Shown: in pieces, positions 39,480 to 50,971 of the stretch
Numbering within the stretch: the stretch's first letter is position 1
Layout: each line of letters starts with the position of its first letter
Assembly (NCBI GenBank): GCA_009760855.2
Contig: WPIO01000020.1
Coordinates: forward strand, 5,961,501-6,025,500
Source: Cristatella mucedo
Taxonomy: Eukaryota; Bryozoa; Phylactolaemata; Cristatellidae
Length of the DNA stretch: 64,000 bases
Direction: 5' to 3'
Translations under genes and position numbers: made by a program
Notes under the pieces: model-generated
The model's input: only the letters and a program-made list of their open reading frames with translations
Told to the model about the DNA's origin: nothing
Database searches by the model: none

Positions 39480-40290
39480 ACCCCTAAGTTTCTTATTCCC
39501 AGGGCCAACAGGGAAACCACTCTCAGTCAGTCAAGGTACGTACCATCATGTCCCGTTTCTTGGTAGGCCGTCACTTCCTAATCGACGGTGCCCTAGGAAT
39601 GTGTTGCCTTTTATATTGATGCCATTGCGTCCCTGATCTCATCGTGCTGCGAAGCTGGCTGGAAAGTCGCATGCGACAGGATCGGACTGCAGCTATCTGA
39701 TAGAGCAAAGCTGTTGCAGCAATATAAGAGACACTGGCCATTACCGAATGGCTATAGTGTTGATGAAAAGGGAGACATTGAGACGAGGAAATGAAAAATA
39801 TAGTGGTAAAAATTTGCAGATTTCCTCAGACTGTATATTTGGAAAGCTTACTCTGCCAGCCCACTGCTTTGCTTCACCTGCATGGCTGCAGAGCACTGCT
39901 CTACTAAGGCTTTATGTGCTACGGTATCTTGCACATATCCCGAACTGTTGGGAGTAATGCTTTTCTTTTCCCCTGACAGATTGAGCTACTTTTTTTTAAT
40001 ATAGCCATCCCGTTGAACATATCGATGCACTCTACTAGCACCGCAATATGCATTTGCTATTTATTTGAGTTGCTTGCGGATGAAAGATTTTTTTGCCTAG
40101 CGGCTAACGCAGTGTCATAGTGCTAAGGTAGCAATCACTTGCTAAGATGCTGTTCCGTCTGCCAGCCTCATCTGTCTGCCTACCTGGGCCGAATTAGTTA
40201 GCTAGCAGGAACTCTGACGAAGCAGAGAGTTAGAAACTGGTTTCAACTCCAGGTTTACGTGTGGTCACATCTATATAACATCTTTCTAAA
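39480..40290. other. Unique sequence, nothing recognised
   Basis: Short frames only, no repeat match. Confidence 0.35.
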
Positions 40291-40296
40291 ACATAA

Positions 40297-40655
40297 ATAA
40301 TAATAATAAATTTGATAAAGTCCCATAGGAGAACTCAATCTTTTTCTAGGCGCTTTACAATTGCTTCAAAGGATGCACGATCAAATGGTTAGCGGTAGCA
40401 TGCTCAATAAACAACTGGAGTAACATGGTTAGGAGTGACATGCTCAGAGTCAGCATGCAAGTGTGGTTAGTGGCAGCATGCACAGTGTCAGCACGCATAA
40501 GCACATAAGGGACGAATCACAGAGACCCACTAAATGCTGTCATAAATAGGTGCGTTTGTAGTTGTTTTTAAATGTGGTGAAGCCAGGACCTGTCTCGTCG
40601 CAAGTCGGGGGTGAGTTCCAAGCTTTGGGAGTATACGAACTAAAGGCAAGCAGAT
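40297..40655 (-). mobile_element. LINE family 1, 3' end, reversed
   Basis: Tail AATAATAATAAATTTGATAAAG, TTTTTCTAGGCGCTTTAC, the whole 3' UTR and the end of the ORF to about 40655. Confidence 0.83.
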
Positions 40656-40867
40656 TTTTTATTGTATGATAAGGCAACCTTAAGAAATTGAGAATATCAA
40701 AAAAATTCACAGCTTAAGTTATGACTATTATGGATTGCCTACCCGTTGATATACTATATTCTGGATTCAATTCAAAGAGGTTGTTGAATTATAACTGCGG
40801 ACAACCTCACGAGAGGATGTTTTTGCATGACAGCGAGATATAAATCAACGCCCGTTTATAAGGAGTT

Positions 40868-41442
40868 GCAATGCGTTTCGGTCTGCAACTCTACAAAGCC
40901 TCAAAGACTATGTGGATATTACGCAGAAAAGTTGTGTACAGCACACTTGCAGCCTGAGTGGCTTTCGGTACAAATTTGGTAGCCAATAGACTCCATCAAC
41001 GTAACAAAGAGAAAGTGGGAAGTAAAGCAGAGTCACGAGAGCAGTTGACGTACTGAGTAGCATGGAAAAAGCATCTCTGGACTTCTGGAAGTGATGAGCC
41101 ATAGTCGGCAGCAGTGGAGTAGTTGTCGTTGCCTAAGAATCGTGGAAATGAGTTCCACAAACTAGGACCTGCAGAGCTAAAACTTTTGTCGCTAACGGTC
41201 TTTACGCAGAAGAATGGAACGGCTAATTTCTCGTCCACACAGGACCTGAGGGATCGAGGAGGCAGAAACTGGTGCAGCAGTTCAGCTACGTATGGAGGAG
41301 CCAAGCCATGGCGGGCCTTGTGGGTCAGCGTAAGAACTCTGCTCTGTATCCGTTGATCAACTGGCAGCAATCCTAGCTCTTTTAGCCAAGGAGACACGCG
41401 GTCAAGCCTCCGGGATTTGAAAACTAGATTTGCAGCCATATT
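40868..41442 (-). mobile_element. LINE family 2, 3' part
   Basis: Open for 147 codons reversed (41439-40996): DRVSPWLKELGLLPVDQRIQ, THKARHGLAPPYVAELLHQF, SFSSAGPSLWNSFPRFL. The cleanest C-terminal frame of this family here. Confidence 0.85.
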
Positions 41443-41451
41443 AATTAATGC

Positions 41452-41900
41452 CGAAGGCTCGGCGGAGTTGGCTTAACCAGCCGCTTACCTAGCGGAATTA
41501 CCTACCGCGAAATGCCGTTCGGTGCTAGCCTACGGGCAATAAGCAGGCCGCCGCGAAACGAGCGTTTCTGATGCTGATGTACCTATCGTTACTAAAGGGG
41601 GTCGTGAATCCGTGGCGTGAATCGGAAAGCGATACACAGAAATTAGGAGTTTTACTGAGCTTTATTCGCAAGCGAACAAAGTCGCCGGGAGTTTAGCTCA
41701 GTTTTATCTCCACACTCTTAGCATGCTCTCAACAGCACAAGCACTCTTTCGGAGGGAATACGTCCCAGCACTTAGACTACCTAAGTCTATTGTGGGGAAC
41801 GACCCAAATAAGAGAGGAGCCCAAACCGGAGCCTAGAACCCGATTGGAGAACTAGGGCTCCGATTCCACCTAACGGCAGGAATACCCACACACACTACGC
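41452..41900. repeat. Repeat R, copy 2 with extra internal segment
   Basis: Starts TAATGCCGAAGGCTCGGCGG directly beside the 5' edge of a LINE copy, matches 27187-27536 up to about 41817, then adds GGAGCCTAGAACCCGATTGGAG and more, shared with 28560-28760. Confidence 0.6.
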
Positions 41901-42204
41901 CAAGCACTCTTGGTGAGACCACGTGCTGGGCTAGTACTGCCACTGTGGACGCTGATATTGCAGCTAGTCTGGCGCGACTGCCGGTGCTGCTACGCCTAGT
42001 GCTTCGGTTAGTAGTGTTGGTTATAGTGTTGTTACTCGGTTGGTGCCGATACTGGAGCTGCTTGCTGTTTGCTTTCGCGTTGCTGCTACTGCTGCTGTTC
42101 ATTCTTTGGGAAAGGCTATCACTGGAGTGAGCTCACTTGCCAGTTTCTTCAGTTGGGAGTTAAGCAGCGATTGCCTATGGCCCATGCATAGACAATATAT
42201 ATGA

Positions 42205-42320
42205 GACGAAATATATCGTATCTTCGTCTTCAACTCCTCGAAGCCACACAGATTATTGGGTGTTGTGTACAAGAGTTTTCTGCAGCACACCGAAAGCCTA
42301 CGTGGCTTTCGCAGTATGAT
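42205..42320 (-). mobile_element. LINE family 2, 3' end only
   Basis: ATATATCGTATCTTCGTCTTC, CAAGAGTTTTCTGCAGCAC and CTACGTGGCTTTCG follow the reversed family 2 end; SINE A is inserted next to it. Confidence 0.65.
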
Positions 42321-42322
42321 CC

Positions 42323-42508
42323 GGTGAGCCATGATGGCACATTAGGTAAGGCGGTTGCTTTTCACGACCTCGGTCCCGAATTCGTGGGTTTGAATCCTCA
42401 TGGGCGATCCTTTATTGCCACTGCAAGTGGTGGTTATAGCTGTAAAGGCTCTTCTGTCACTGTACAAAAAAGGAACAGTTGAAATAACTAGCATTTATTT
42501 ATTTATCT
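42323..42508 (+). repeat. SINE A, full-length copy
   Basis: GGTGAGCCATGATGGCACATTAGGTAAGGCGG, B-box region GTGGGTTTGAATCC, CTCTTCTGTCACTGTAC and an (ATTT)n end. Confidence 0.82.
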
Positions 42509-42509
42509 G

Positions 42510-43775
42510 CATTGTACAGATAGGATCAGCTGCCACATATTCTGCTGGAGTCTACAGATAATTATTATCAACCTGTGACATCACAGATCGTTTGATAACT
42601 ATTTATTGTGGCACCTGCATCTCCTGGCCAAGAGCATATTTTTTTCTCTCCAAAAATAGGACCCCAATTAACATAACGGTTTCTGGGAGGTTCCCAAGAG
42701 TTTTCACACGCAGCTGTCGTTCTTGCATTAGGCTTTTTGTGATCTGCAAGTTTCCTCCTTGCCTCTTGTTGCTATGTAAAGATACTTACATGCCTTGGGG
42801 TTTAGGCTGAAGCCAGCCAGAAGCCAGAATGATGATAGCCAGCATCGTTTGACAGTGCTGCATTCTGGATAAGTATGTCAACATACATTCTGCCAAAGCT
42901 TGATCTGGAATGCTTGCCACACAAGCAGGCAGGGTGCGTGGGGAGAGTGTAGGAGGGTAAGATAGGAGGGGAGTAGGAGGGGAAGCAGAGCAGGAAGGTG
43001 GCTGGATAAGGGAGGAGAGGTCAGAGGGCACACTGGCCGGTCTTGGCTGATTATTGCCTGACCTCTGGCTGGTGAGCTGCCGACCCTAAGCACTGCTGAG
43101 CATATCGACTCAGCGACTTTAACTCAGGCTACCAGATTTGGTTTCAGCCACCCATTAGCAGCACCATCAGGTGCTGCTGCCAATGTCTGTCTACCCTCTG
43201 CTATCCTCGTGTTCCAAGTCGAGGAGAATCCATTTTTTGGCGGCCGGTGCTGCAGTTCCCTTAGCAGCTGCTGCTCTTGAAACTCGCCCATCCCTACTCT
43301 TTCTGTTCTACTACTGCTAACGTCTTACTTAGCTTGTCCTACTGCTTTACCCGAGGCCGCAAGCTTAGCAATGCCACTCACTGAGCTACCACTTGGTGTT
43401 GCTGGCTGCTGCCTCTGCTGTATCTGCAATTGGCAGGGCTACTTCCTATAACTTCGCCCGGTCCTCATTGCTGCAACTTCAGCCCTCCAGCCTGCTTCTT
43501 AGTCCTTTGCTGCCATCCTTGACTCTACTGACTCCTGTAAGTGATGTATCATTTACGTGTTGGTCTCGTCGTCGTCATCTGCATCAAGTGTGAATGCAGT
43601 GTGAAAATTTGTATATCTTCGCCAGAGCGGTTTGATGCATTCCTGCTTGCTGCCACCGTCTGAGCGCTCCCTGGCGGTGTGGTTTCTCGAGCAAGCTCGT
43701 TCATTATATGGTAGACGTGGCAGCACTTGTAGTGTGCCCACCTAGGCTGCTCATTGCTACCAGCTGCCTACACTA
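42510..43775. other. Unique, CT-rich sequence
   Basis: Pro/Ser/Leu-rich frames (for example 42786-43093 minus) come from composition, not from a recognisable protein. Confidence 0.35.
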
Positions 43776-43777
43776 TA

Positions 43778-44035
43778 CATAATAATAATAATAATAATAC
43801 ACTTGATAAAGCGCCCTCAGATAACTCAATCTGTCTCTAGGCGCTGTACATTTGCTGCAAAGGGAAATGCAATTGAAGGGTTAGTGGTAGCATGCTCAAT
43901 AAACAACAGGAATAACGTGGTTAGAGGTGACACAGAGTCGGCATGTAAGTATGGTTAGTAGCACATGCACAGTGTCAGCATGCATAAGCACATTAAAGGA
44001 CTCACAGGGACCCACTAAATGGCGTGATAAATACA
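43778..44035 (-). mobile_element. LINE family 1, tail and 3' UTR, reversed
   Basis: AATAATAATAATAATAATACACTTGATAAAGCGCCCTC to GGGACCCACTAAATGGC. Confidence 0.85.
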
Positions 44036-44039
44036 TGTT

Positions 44040-45720
44040 CACATCGTGCAACCTCACGGCCACGTGACTCCATGTGAGAGTTTTAGCGTTCCTATGTAGA
44101 TTCAAGCTGTTGCAGCTAAAGATTAGGAGGATACTGGCGGAATTCAAATCACTGCACTGGTCGCGAGTCCATATAGGATCTTTTGATCAAGCACATGCCC
44201 TTTCGACTGCTACGCAAATCTGTTAGTGATTTGCTTGCATAGTCTCGTGTGCTTTGAGTTTTAGTAATATTCTTATCTTCTGTATTTGTATTTCCTTCTT
44301 AGCTCTCTGTTGGCCCAGCAAATTGTGATACTTTCCTTAACGACAGAGGCTCTGGTTTCGTTCGAAGATTGACTAGTTGTGTTCTTTGCTTGTCTGAGGA
44401 ATGTTTCGGGAGACCACTTGTAGGGATCCGTTTCAGCTATAGGCGCAGCTATTTGATCAGCCTAATGTGCCTGGACAGGCAGTTTTGGAAGCTCTACTCT
44501 TAAAGCCCCGAGCTGTCTGGCAGGTTTGAAAGTAATAGGTGTACATGCCAGTTTAACCGCAAGGGGCCAGTTTTGCCTAGGGTGCTGATTTTCGTACTTG
44601 AGTAGCACGGGCAGCCTGATGATGAAGCAGAAGTCGGAGTAGATTTTCCCAGACTTGCTCTTTTACTTATCTTGCTGTCTCTTCTATATTAATGACTTCA
44701 CTTTCATGTTTATTATTTTACCTTGTGTATACTCATTGTTTGAATCGTTGGTAAGGCTTGAAAGTTTTGAAGCCTCGGTATATTTATGAAGCCTTTCAAT
44801 TTCATAGTACGGATCTTATGTGCACAGCGCTATCAGTTCAAGAGCTCTGTTCTACCTCTACCATTGTATAGAGCATACAAATTGAGCAGTTACTAGTAGC
44901 AAATATATGGTGACCACCAATGCTAAATCCAAGATTTACGTGAGAAGGGACAAGAGGGGCACCCAATAGACAACAAAGACTTCCGGATTTAAAGACGAAT
45001 TCTCCCAATGTTTACAGAGCTGGATATGAGCTGGCACCAAAATCGATGCAATCGCCGGTTAGTAAGAAGCACAGAGGATGGGAGGAGGAGAATGGGGAGA
45101 TGGTTGAAGATCGGCAAATGAACAAGCAACGAGTTTAATCTCAGCTAGAAAAGTGGCATTGGAAGAGATTTGAGCTGGCTTAGGATGAGCAAGTATGAAA
45201 AAGTGCTGTTCGAATGAACATGTTGCTTGGTGTGCACAGATCAGACGAATGAATGCATGAATGAATATGAATTGGTACGGTACCAAAATAAATCATGCTA
45301 TGTGGAGCATAAAACCCAAATGGCTGATCCACTGACCTTTAGATCTCCCCTCGGTGGGGCAACCTTTTTAAAAGCACCAGCAGATCAAAGCTCTCTTAAA
45401 AAGAATATCAGTTGATTTATTATGTTCAATTTTTAACAATGAAAATGTATCATGTGTGTCAGCTATTCATATTACGAGTCTTAGCAGCAAAATTACAGTT
45501 ATGAAGTAGCAACGAAAATAATTTTATGGCTGGGGTCGCCACAACACGAGGAACTGTATTAAAGGGTCGAGGCATTAGGCAGGTTGAGAACCACTGCACT
45601 AATAGATGCTAAAGGGCAAGAATACTGTAGCGAAGTGCAGGGCACATTGCCAAGCCACGAACTGCCAAGTTTCCACAACTTTTGCTGCTGTACAGTTTGG
45701 CACCCGCAGGGTACGGTGGC
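44040..45720. other. No supported gene
   Basis: T-rich, then A-rich sequence without recognised repeat or exon. Confidence 0.35.
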
Positions 45721-45724
45721 TCAG

Positions 45725-45845
45725 ATCTAGGCAGGGAGTAATACAAGTAATAATATAATAAGCCTTTTGCATTGTGCTGCAAGAGAATCAAATCTTTGTC
45801 CAAGCCTTTTACAAGGCATCGCAAGAGAAGCAATAACCAAGAGTT
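45725..45845 (-). repeat. LINE/SINE tail relic, family 4 type
   Basis: AAGTAATAATATAATAAGCC, GCAAGAGAATCAAATCTTTG, AAGAGAAGCAATAACCAAGAG; compare 9228-9345. Confidence 0.45.
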
Positions 45846-45846
45846 A

Positions 45847-45990
45847 ATAATAATAATAATAATAATAATGTACTTGATAAAGCGCCATCAGAGAACTTGA
45901 TCTCTTTCTAGGCGTTTTACATTTGCTGCAAAGGGAAATGCAATTAAATGGTAAGTAAAATCATGCTTGAAAAACAAACAAAATGAATAA
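45847..45990 (-). mobile_element. LINE family 1 tail, reversed
   Basis: AATAATAATAATAATAATAATG, GAGAACTTGATCTCTTTCTAGGCG and part of the 3' UTR. Confidence 0.85.
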
Positions 45991-46164
45991 CATAACAAGC
46001 GAGGTATCCTGCTTAGGCAAGTAGGTACAAAAGCATAGTGTTGTGCCTAGACAAGCATATAAAAGCACACTGGAAGATACCCGGGTCCGCTGGTTAGTAG
46101 GACCCCCTAGTTAGTAAGGTGCACTGAATTTCATTGTATCCACAGATAATCACGCGAAGTACAT

Positions 46165-46560
46165 TAAAAAGTACAAGTTTAATGGTGGTCAGTGAAAGCT
46201 GAGCCGTACAGATGCATTTTTAGTTGACGCAGCAATCTCAAGTCAATGCCTGTGGTGTCGGATACCAGAATGTTCCATACTACGCATTCATATGAACTGA
46301 AATCCCTATCACCAAAAGATTTCAATTTAGCAAAAGAAACGCCTACAGGACTGGAGGACGACGGAGGACGGGCTGGTGTGAGAGTACAGGCTGTAGAAAC
46401 AAGGAGGTCTGATCGTGTGGCCGGTGAAAGCAAGCGATGTGACCTGTAGACCTGAGAGTGGATTTAAATGTCGATTCGCTGGTTTACAGGCAGCAGAGTG
46501 GAGCTAGTGGAGCTCAGTCAGAAGTGGCGCGATGTGGCAGCAATGACGTGATGCCACGAT
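46165..46560 (-). mobile_element. LINE family 3, ORF end
   Basis: Reversed: SPVGVSFAKLKSFGDRDFSSYE, then LRQLKMHLYGSAF, the C-terminal pattern of CR1/L2-like ORFs but different from families 1 and 2. Confidence 0.65.
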
Positions 46561-46719
46561 CCCGAGAAAGGTAGCTGTCCAGAAAGCTCCCGGAATCTCT
46601 TCTTCTCATCTCCTCTCAGAGGCGTCAGAATCTGGAAAATTGGGCAGGGAGGGGGCACTGGAGCAGCAGCAGCAGCTGGTGACGGCACAGCAGCTGCTGC
46701 TGAGGGCACAGCAGCAGCT

Positions 46720-47325
46720 ACATGTAATGCAATGCATCTTCGTCTGTAACTCCATAAAGTCAGAAAGACCATATGGGTGTTGCGCAGGAGAGTTTTGTAT
46801 AGCACACTCACAGCCTAAGCGGCTTTCGGTACGAATTCGGTAGCCAACAGACTTCGTCTCACGCAACACAGAGAAAGTGGGAAGCATAGGAGAAGCAGAG
46901 TCAGGAGAGCAGTTGAGGTAGTGAGTAGCATGGAAGTAGCAGCTCAGGACTGCTGAAAAAGGATGAGCCACAGTCGGCAGCAGGAGAGTAGTTGTCGTTG
47001 CATAAATTTGTGGAAGCGAGTTCCACAGTCTAGGACCTGCAGAGCTAAAGCTTCTGTCACCAACGGACTTTAAGCGCAGGAATGGAACAGCTAATTTATT
47101 GTCCACACAAGACGTAAGGGCTCGAACAGGCTGAAACTGGTGCAGCAGTTCAGCTTGGTATGAAGAAGCCAAGCCGTGGCGGGCCTTGTGGGTCAGCATA
47201 AGAACTTGGCTCTGTATCTGTTGCTCAACTGGCATCCATCCTAGCTCTTTCAGCAAAGGTGACACGTGCTCAAACCGCTGGGACGTGAAGACTAGCCTTT
47301 CAGCCATATGTCTGCTACATGTTTT
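46720..47325 (-). mobile_element. LINE family 2, 3' part
   Basis: Reversed frame 47346-46606 is open for most of the C-terminal region: LVFTSQRFEHVSPLLKELGW, SFSSAGPRLWNSLPQ, CECAIQNSPAQHPYG and ELQTKMHCIT at its very end. Confidence 0.85.
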
Positions 47326-47471
47326 GAGTGCTGCCGTGAGTCGCACCGTGTGCTGTAATAACCGTGGGTGAAACTCGTGCCTCTATTACCGAGTGCTCGG
47401 CTTGCTCAATCGATGCTGCAGCCAATTGGGCTGCTTTAATAGATCTTTCTACTGGGACACTCCAAGTCTAG

Positions 47472-47617
47472 GCAAGATGGCACATACTAGGTAAGGCAGT
47501 TGTCCGAATCCTGCAGTGAGCCATCCGTTATTGCCTCTGCAAGCGGTGTTGATAGCAGCAAAGGCTCTTCTGTCGCTATACAAATAATGCTGTTAAATCG
47601 GCCAGTATTTTTCTTTT
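47472..47617 (+). repeat. SINE A, shortened copy
   Basis: GATGGCACATACTAGGTAAGGC, a deletion across the middle, then CTGCAAGCGGTG and CTCTTCTGTCGCTATAC. Confidence 0.7.
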
Positions 47618-48114
47618 AGTCTGGTCGCCCGTGCACAGCTGGCAAGCAGCAGCATTCATCTGTCAGCAAACGCCTGTACGGCCGCAAGAAAAAAAAACAC
47701 GATGCATCGTTGCATATGCATTCTGGAGTGAGCCCCAATATTGTAGGGCCTGCCCCCTCCCCATAGCAGAAGCAGCTAATACAGGTTGGTTCACTAGTAG
47801 CTCGCTACCACTTTATAAATGTGAGAGAAGTATTACCAGGGCCCCCTCGTTGTCGTTGGCCTGTGTCGTTGGACTGATGCTCGCTTTGGGCTTGACGACT
47901 TGCTGCTCTCTGCTCTGTTCCTACAGAAGCTTGGCTAGATTCTCGTCTTACTTGGAACTCGTCAGCCCTGACCGTGTCAAGCACTAGCTATGCCGGCTAT
48001 GATGAAATACATGCTAATTCATTCCTTAGTGCTACTATGGGCTATGCCTCCTAGTGTCTCTTTACAGCTGAAGGTTTTCATAGTCTCAGGTCATGCATAG
48101 TCACATGGCTGAAG

Positions 48115-48305
48115 GTGTGGTTCAAGTGCTTCGTTCACTCTCGTGTGGGATGCCACAGGCAGCCATTCGTACGAAGGCAGCTTTTCACTGCTGGCTGAGC
48201 ACTGCCTGAATGCGGGCAGAACTTATTGCTTGGTCAAGTGGGTGACCTGGTGTGCATTCCAGTATCGACCTTCGACATGCTGTTGAATTGTTGAAAGTGG
48301 ACAAG
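48115..48305 (+). pseudogene. Decayed second copy of oxidoreductase exon 6
   Basis: About 190 bases align with exon 6 (22302-22487) from the acceptor side to the splice donor. Both start GTG.G.TTC and end GTGGACAAG or GAGGACAAG followed by GTA.GC. In one frame the copy still reads EGSFSLLAEHC where the gene reads ESSFSLLAKCC. Small indels shift the frame, a TGA interrupts it, and the Lys-x-x-His pair is lost (His to Leu). I saw no copies of neighbouring exons. It is best explained as the relic of a duplicated oxidoreductase gene. The alignment was made by eye. Confidence 0.72.
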
Positions 48306-48340
48306 GTACGCTGCCATGCTGTGTCTGCAGCATGGCATGA

Positions 48341-48597
48341 GCAGCATCAGAGGCAGCATCAGAGGCAGCATCAGAGGCAGCATCAGAGGCAGCATCAGAG
48401 GCAGCATCAGAGGCAGCATCAGAGGCAGCATCAGAGGCAGCATCAGAGGCAGCATCAGAGGCAGCATCAGAGGCAGCATCAGAGGCAGCATCAGAGGCAG
48501 CATCAGAGGCAGCATCAGAGGCAGCATCAGAGGCAGCATCAGTAGAGGCAGCATCAGAGGCAGCATCAGAGGCAGCATCAGAGGCAGCATCAGTAGA
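48341..48597. repeat. 12-bp minisatellite (AGAGGCAGCATC)n, about 21 copies
   Basis: Very regular 12-base units, with two units lengthened to AGTAGAGGCAGCATC. Multiples of three keep every frame open, which explains the long repetitive frames on both strands; none looks like a real protein. Confidence 0.95.
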
Positions 48598-49085
48598 GGC
48601 AGCAGCAGCAATAAAGACAGCAGCATCAGTGGAGGCAGCAGCAGCAGCAGTAGAGGCAGTAGCAGCAGTAGAGGCAGCAGCAACAGCAGCAGCAGCAGTA
48701 GAGGCCACAGCAGCAGAGGCAGCAGCAGCAGTAGAGGCCGCAGCAGCAGAGGCAGCAGCAGCAGTACAGGCAGCAGAGGCAGCAGATGCAGATGCAGTAG
48801 CAGCAGACAGTAGCAGCAGAGGCATCAGCAGCAAAGCAATACAAACAGTTGCAAAGGAAGCAGCAGCACCAGGATCAAGAGCAGAGGTAACAGTAGGGGC
48901 AGCAGCAGTAGAAGCAGCAGCAGAAGTAGTAGAGGCTGCAGCAGGAGGATCAGCAGCAGAGGCAGAAGCAGCAAAAGCTGCAGAGGCAGCAAATGCAGAG
49001 GCAGCAGATGCAGAGGCAGCAGATGCAGAGGCAGCAGCAGAGGCAGCTGTAGCAGAGGCAGCAGTAGTAGTAGCAGCAGAAGGAG
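48598..49085. repeat. Imperfect CAG-type repeat region
   Basis: Variants of GGCAGCAGCAGCAGTAGA and GCAGAGGCAGCAGATGCA continue the minisatellite theme for about 490 bases. Confidence 0.9.
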
Positions 49086-49089
49086 CAGT

Positions 49090-50235
49090 AGCCTTTGACA
49101 AGAACGGCAAATGGAGGCTAGAAAAAGGTTACTCAAATTCTTACGATCGAGTATAAGCATTTTGAAAACTAGATACAAGTTACTCAAAATATTACGATTG
49201 AGTACAAGTCAAAATCTTATAATCCGAGTATAGGCATTTTGACGAGTGGCCAATTGACATAATTCCTTTCCAGCATATGTAAAGTGCCTGGAAAGAGGTA
49301 CATGACACTGTTTTCTTTTCATTATTAAAAGCAAACGGATCTGAAGCAAAAATAGCTCAATCTTGTCAGCTCCGAGTAGTCTTAAAATACAAAAGGACTT
49401 AAGGTCATTTGCATAGATTTCGAGAGGCAAACATTTTCTGCTCTCTGCCCAAGGCAGAAGGCTATTGGTCGTTCTAAATTTTCAAATGACTGCTTCGCCA
49501 GCAATCATTGCCAAATGACACGCATAGATTTAGCCAGTCAATGCCAATTTATTTTGTAGAAAACATTCTGTGGGAATTACTACCACCTAACAGGAGCTGG
49601 GCTGGTCGAGAGTTGACATGGTCTCTTGTAGCTCACAACAGCACATGTTATGACTACTGCTTGGCACACCCAATTGGAAAGTAAAAGCCTGCATACTCAT
49701 TCAAACAGCACACCGGCACAGAGTTCGAGTACGTTAATAGAAATTTGAAGCCGAAGCTTTAAAGCCTCATTTGAGTGACCCGGAAATAATATATGCTATT
49801 GGATGGGCAATCCATATTCCATGACTAAGCTGCATCGAAGGACCTCACATATACCTGCTGGGCACCATCACCGGACCATGACTGATCGGTCTTGTGTTTT
49901 GAGCCCAAGGTTATTGGCTGACATGGAAGCTAGAGTCTAGAGCCATCATAATGCTCTCGAAATGCTTGAGACTTCGGGTAGTCGGGTCTGAGTTCAGCCT
50001 CTACCTAGTCAAGAACTTCATTCAATTGTAATGTTGCTTTCTTGGCCGATTACTGTAAGTGGTTATAATTTTTTATACTGCTTGCTCCTCCCATAACGGC
50101 ATACCCATTGTTAGTCTCTTTTTCCAAGCCCATATTTTATACGAGCCTGTACTGCTAACTATAATAAAACCCGTGTTATTTCTTTGACATCGACTAGTTA
50201 ATGGCTTCTCGACGGCAATGCATCTCAGTCATATA
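49090..50235. other. No supported gene
   Basis: A-rich intergenic-type sequence. At 49135-49215 a motif of about 38 bases (ACTCAAATTCTTACGATCG, TATAAGCATTTTGAAAACTAG) is repeated with changes. Confidence 0.4.
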
Positions 50236-50237
50236 TT

Positions 50238-50378
50238 GGTTTGGCCCACTGGTTAAGGGGCTCACATCACACAGGTGAATGTAATTAATGACCAAGATCG
50301 TGGGCTCGAGCCCCGTGGCATATGCCACGTGCCTGAATAAAAATTAAGTTCTCTCAGGATGCTATACAAATGAGAGAT
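50238..50378 (+). repeat. SINE B, near full-length
   Basis: TTGGTTTGGCCCACTGGTTAAGG (A-box region), GTGGGCTCGAGCCCCG (B box), then CTGAATAAAAATTAAGTTCTCTC and GCTATACAAATGAG. Confidence 0.75.
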
Positions 50379-50393
50379 ACATATATCAGTATA

Positions 50394-50481
50394 ACTTACA
50401 AGACTAATATATATATATGTATATGTATATATATATTGATAATGTACTTGATATATATATATATATATTAGTCTTGTAAGT
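50394..50481. repeat. Inverted repeat with AT core
   Basis: ACTTACAAGACTAATATAT at 50394 and its reverse complement ending at 50481 flank AT-rich sequence; arms of at least 21 bp, spacer about 45 bases. May be a small foldback element or an (AT)n cruciform. Confidence 0.85.
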
Positions 50482-50931
50482 AGTTCAACCAGTGTAGCAC
50501 TGGGCCGTCGACACAGGTTGTGCCAGCGTTTCCACTACATAAACAATTGCCATCAGTCCTTAGGCAGACGCCCTCCGGCCGTTCTGCATTACTAAAACAA
50601 TAGCACCCTCTTTGATTTGCTGTGCTGCTTGAGATGTGAGGTAATGGACGACTTGTGAGATTTGAAATGCTTCTGATTTACATAAGCACATGAAAGCCGT
50701 CCAGCTTGATAAGTGCCAGGATACCTTGATTTTTTCATGGCTGCCCAGTGAGACATATAGGCGACCACGATTACACTGTGTGCAATTTGAGGCTCCCCTT
50801 TTCTTAAAATTACAAGCAGTCATTTTTAAAACAGATGGGTGCTCACGAGAATTTCTTTTAGTGGAACATACATGCGATCTTTGGACCTGTGAGCTTACAG
50901 AGGTCTAGGAACTTGATATGTAGTAAAGGAA

Positions 50932-50937
50932 TTTATT
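50932..50937 (-). terminator. AATAAA polyadenylation signal of the CUB-like gene
   Basis: The plus strand reads TTTATT, i.e. AATAAA on the gene's strand, 35 bases past its TAG stop. Position and exact match suit a cleavage signal and imply a very short 3' UTR. Confidence 0.65.
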
Positions 50938-50971
50938 CAAGTTCACTTTAAATCAGTTCAAGTTCTTACAC

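Noticed and set aside
48223-49156. Frames of up to 295 codons, Ala/Ser/Asp- or Gly/Ser/Arg-rich
   Set aside because: Produced by the 12-base minisatellite and CAG-type repeats, which keep all frames open.
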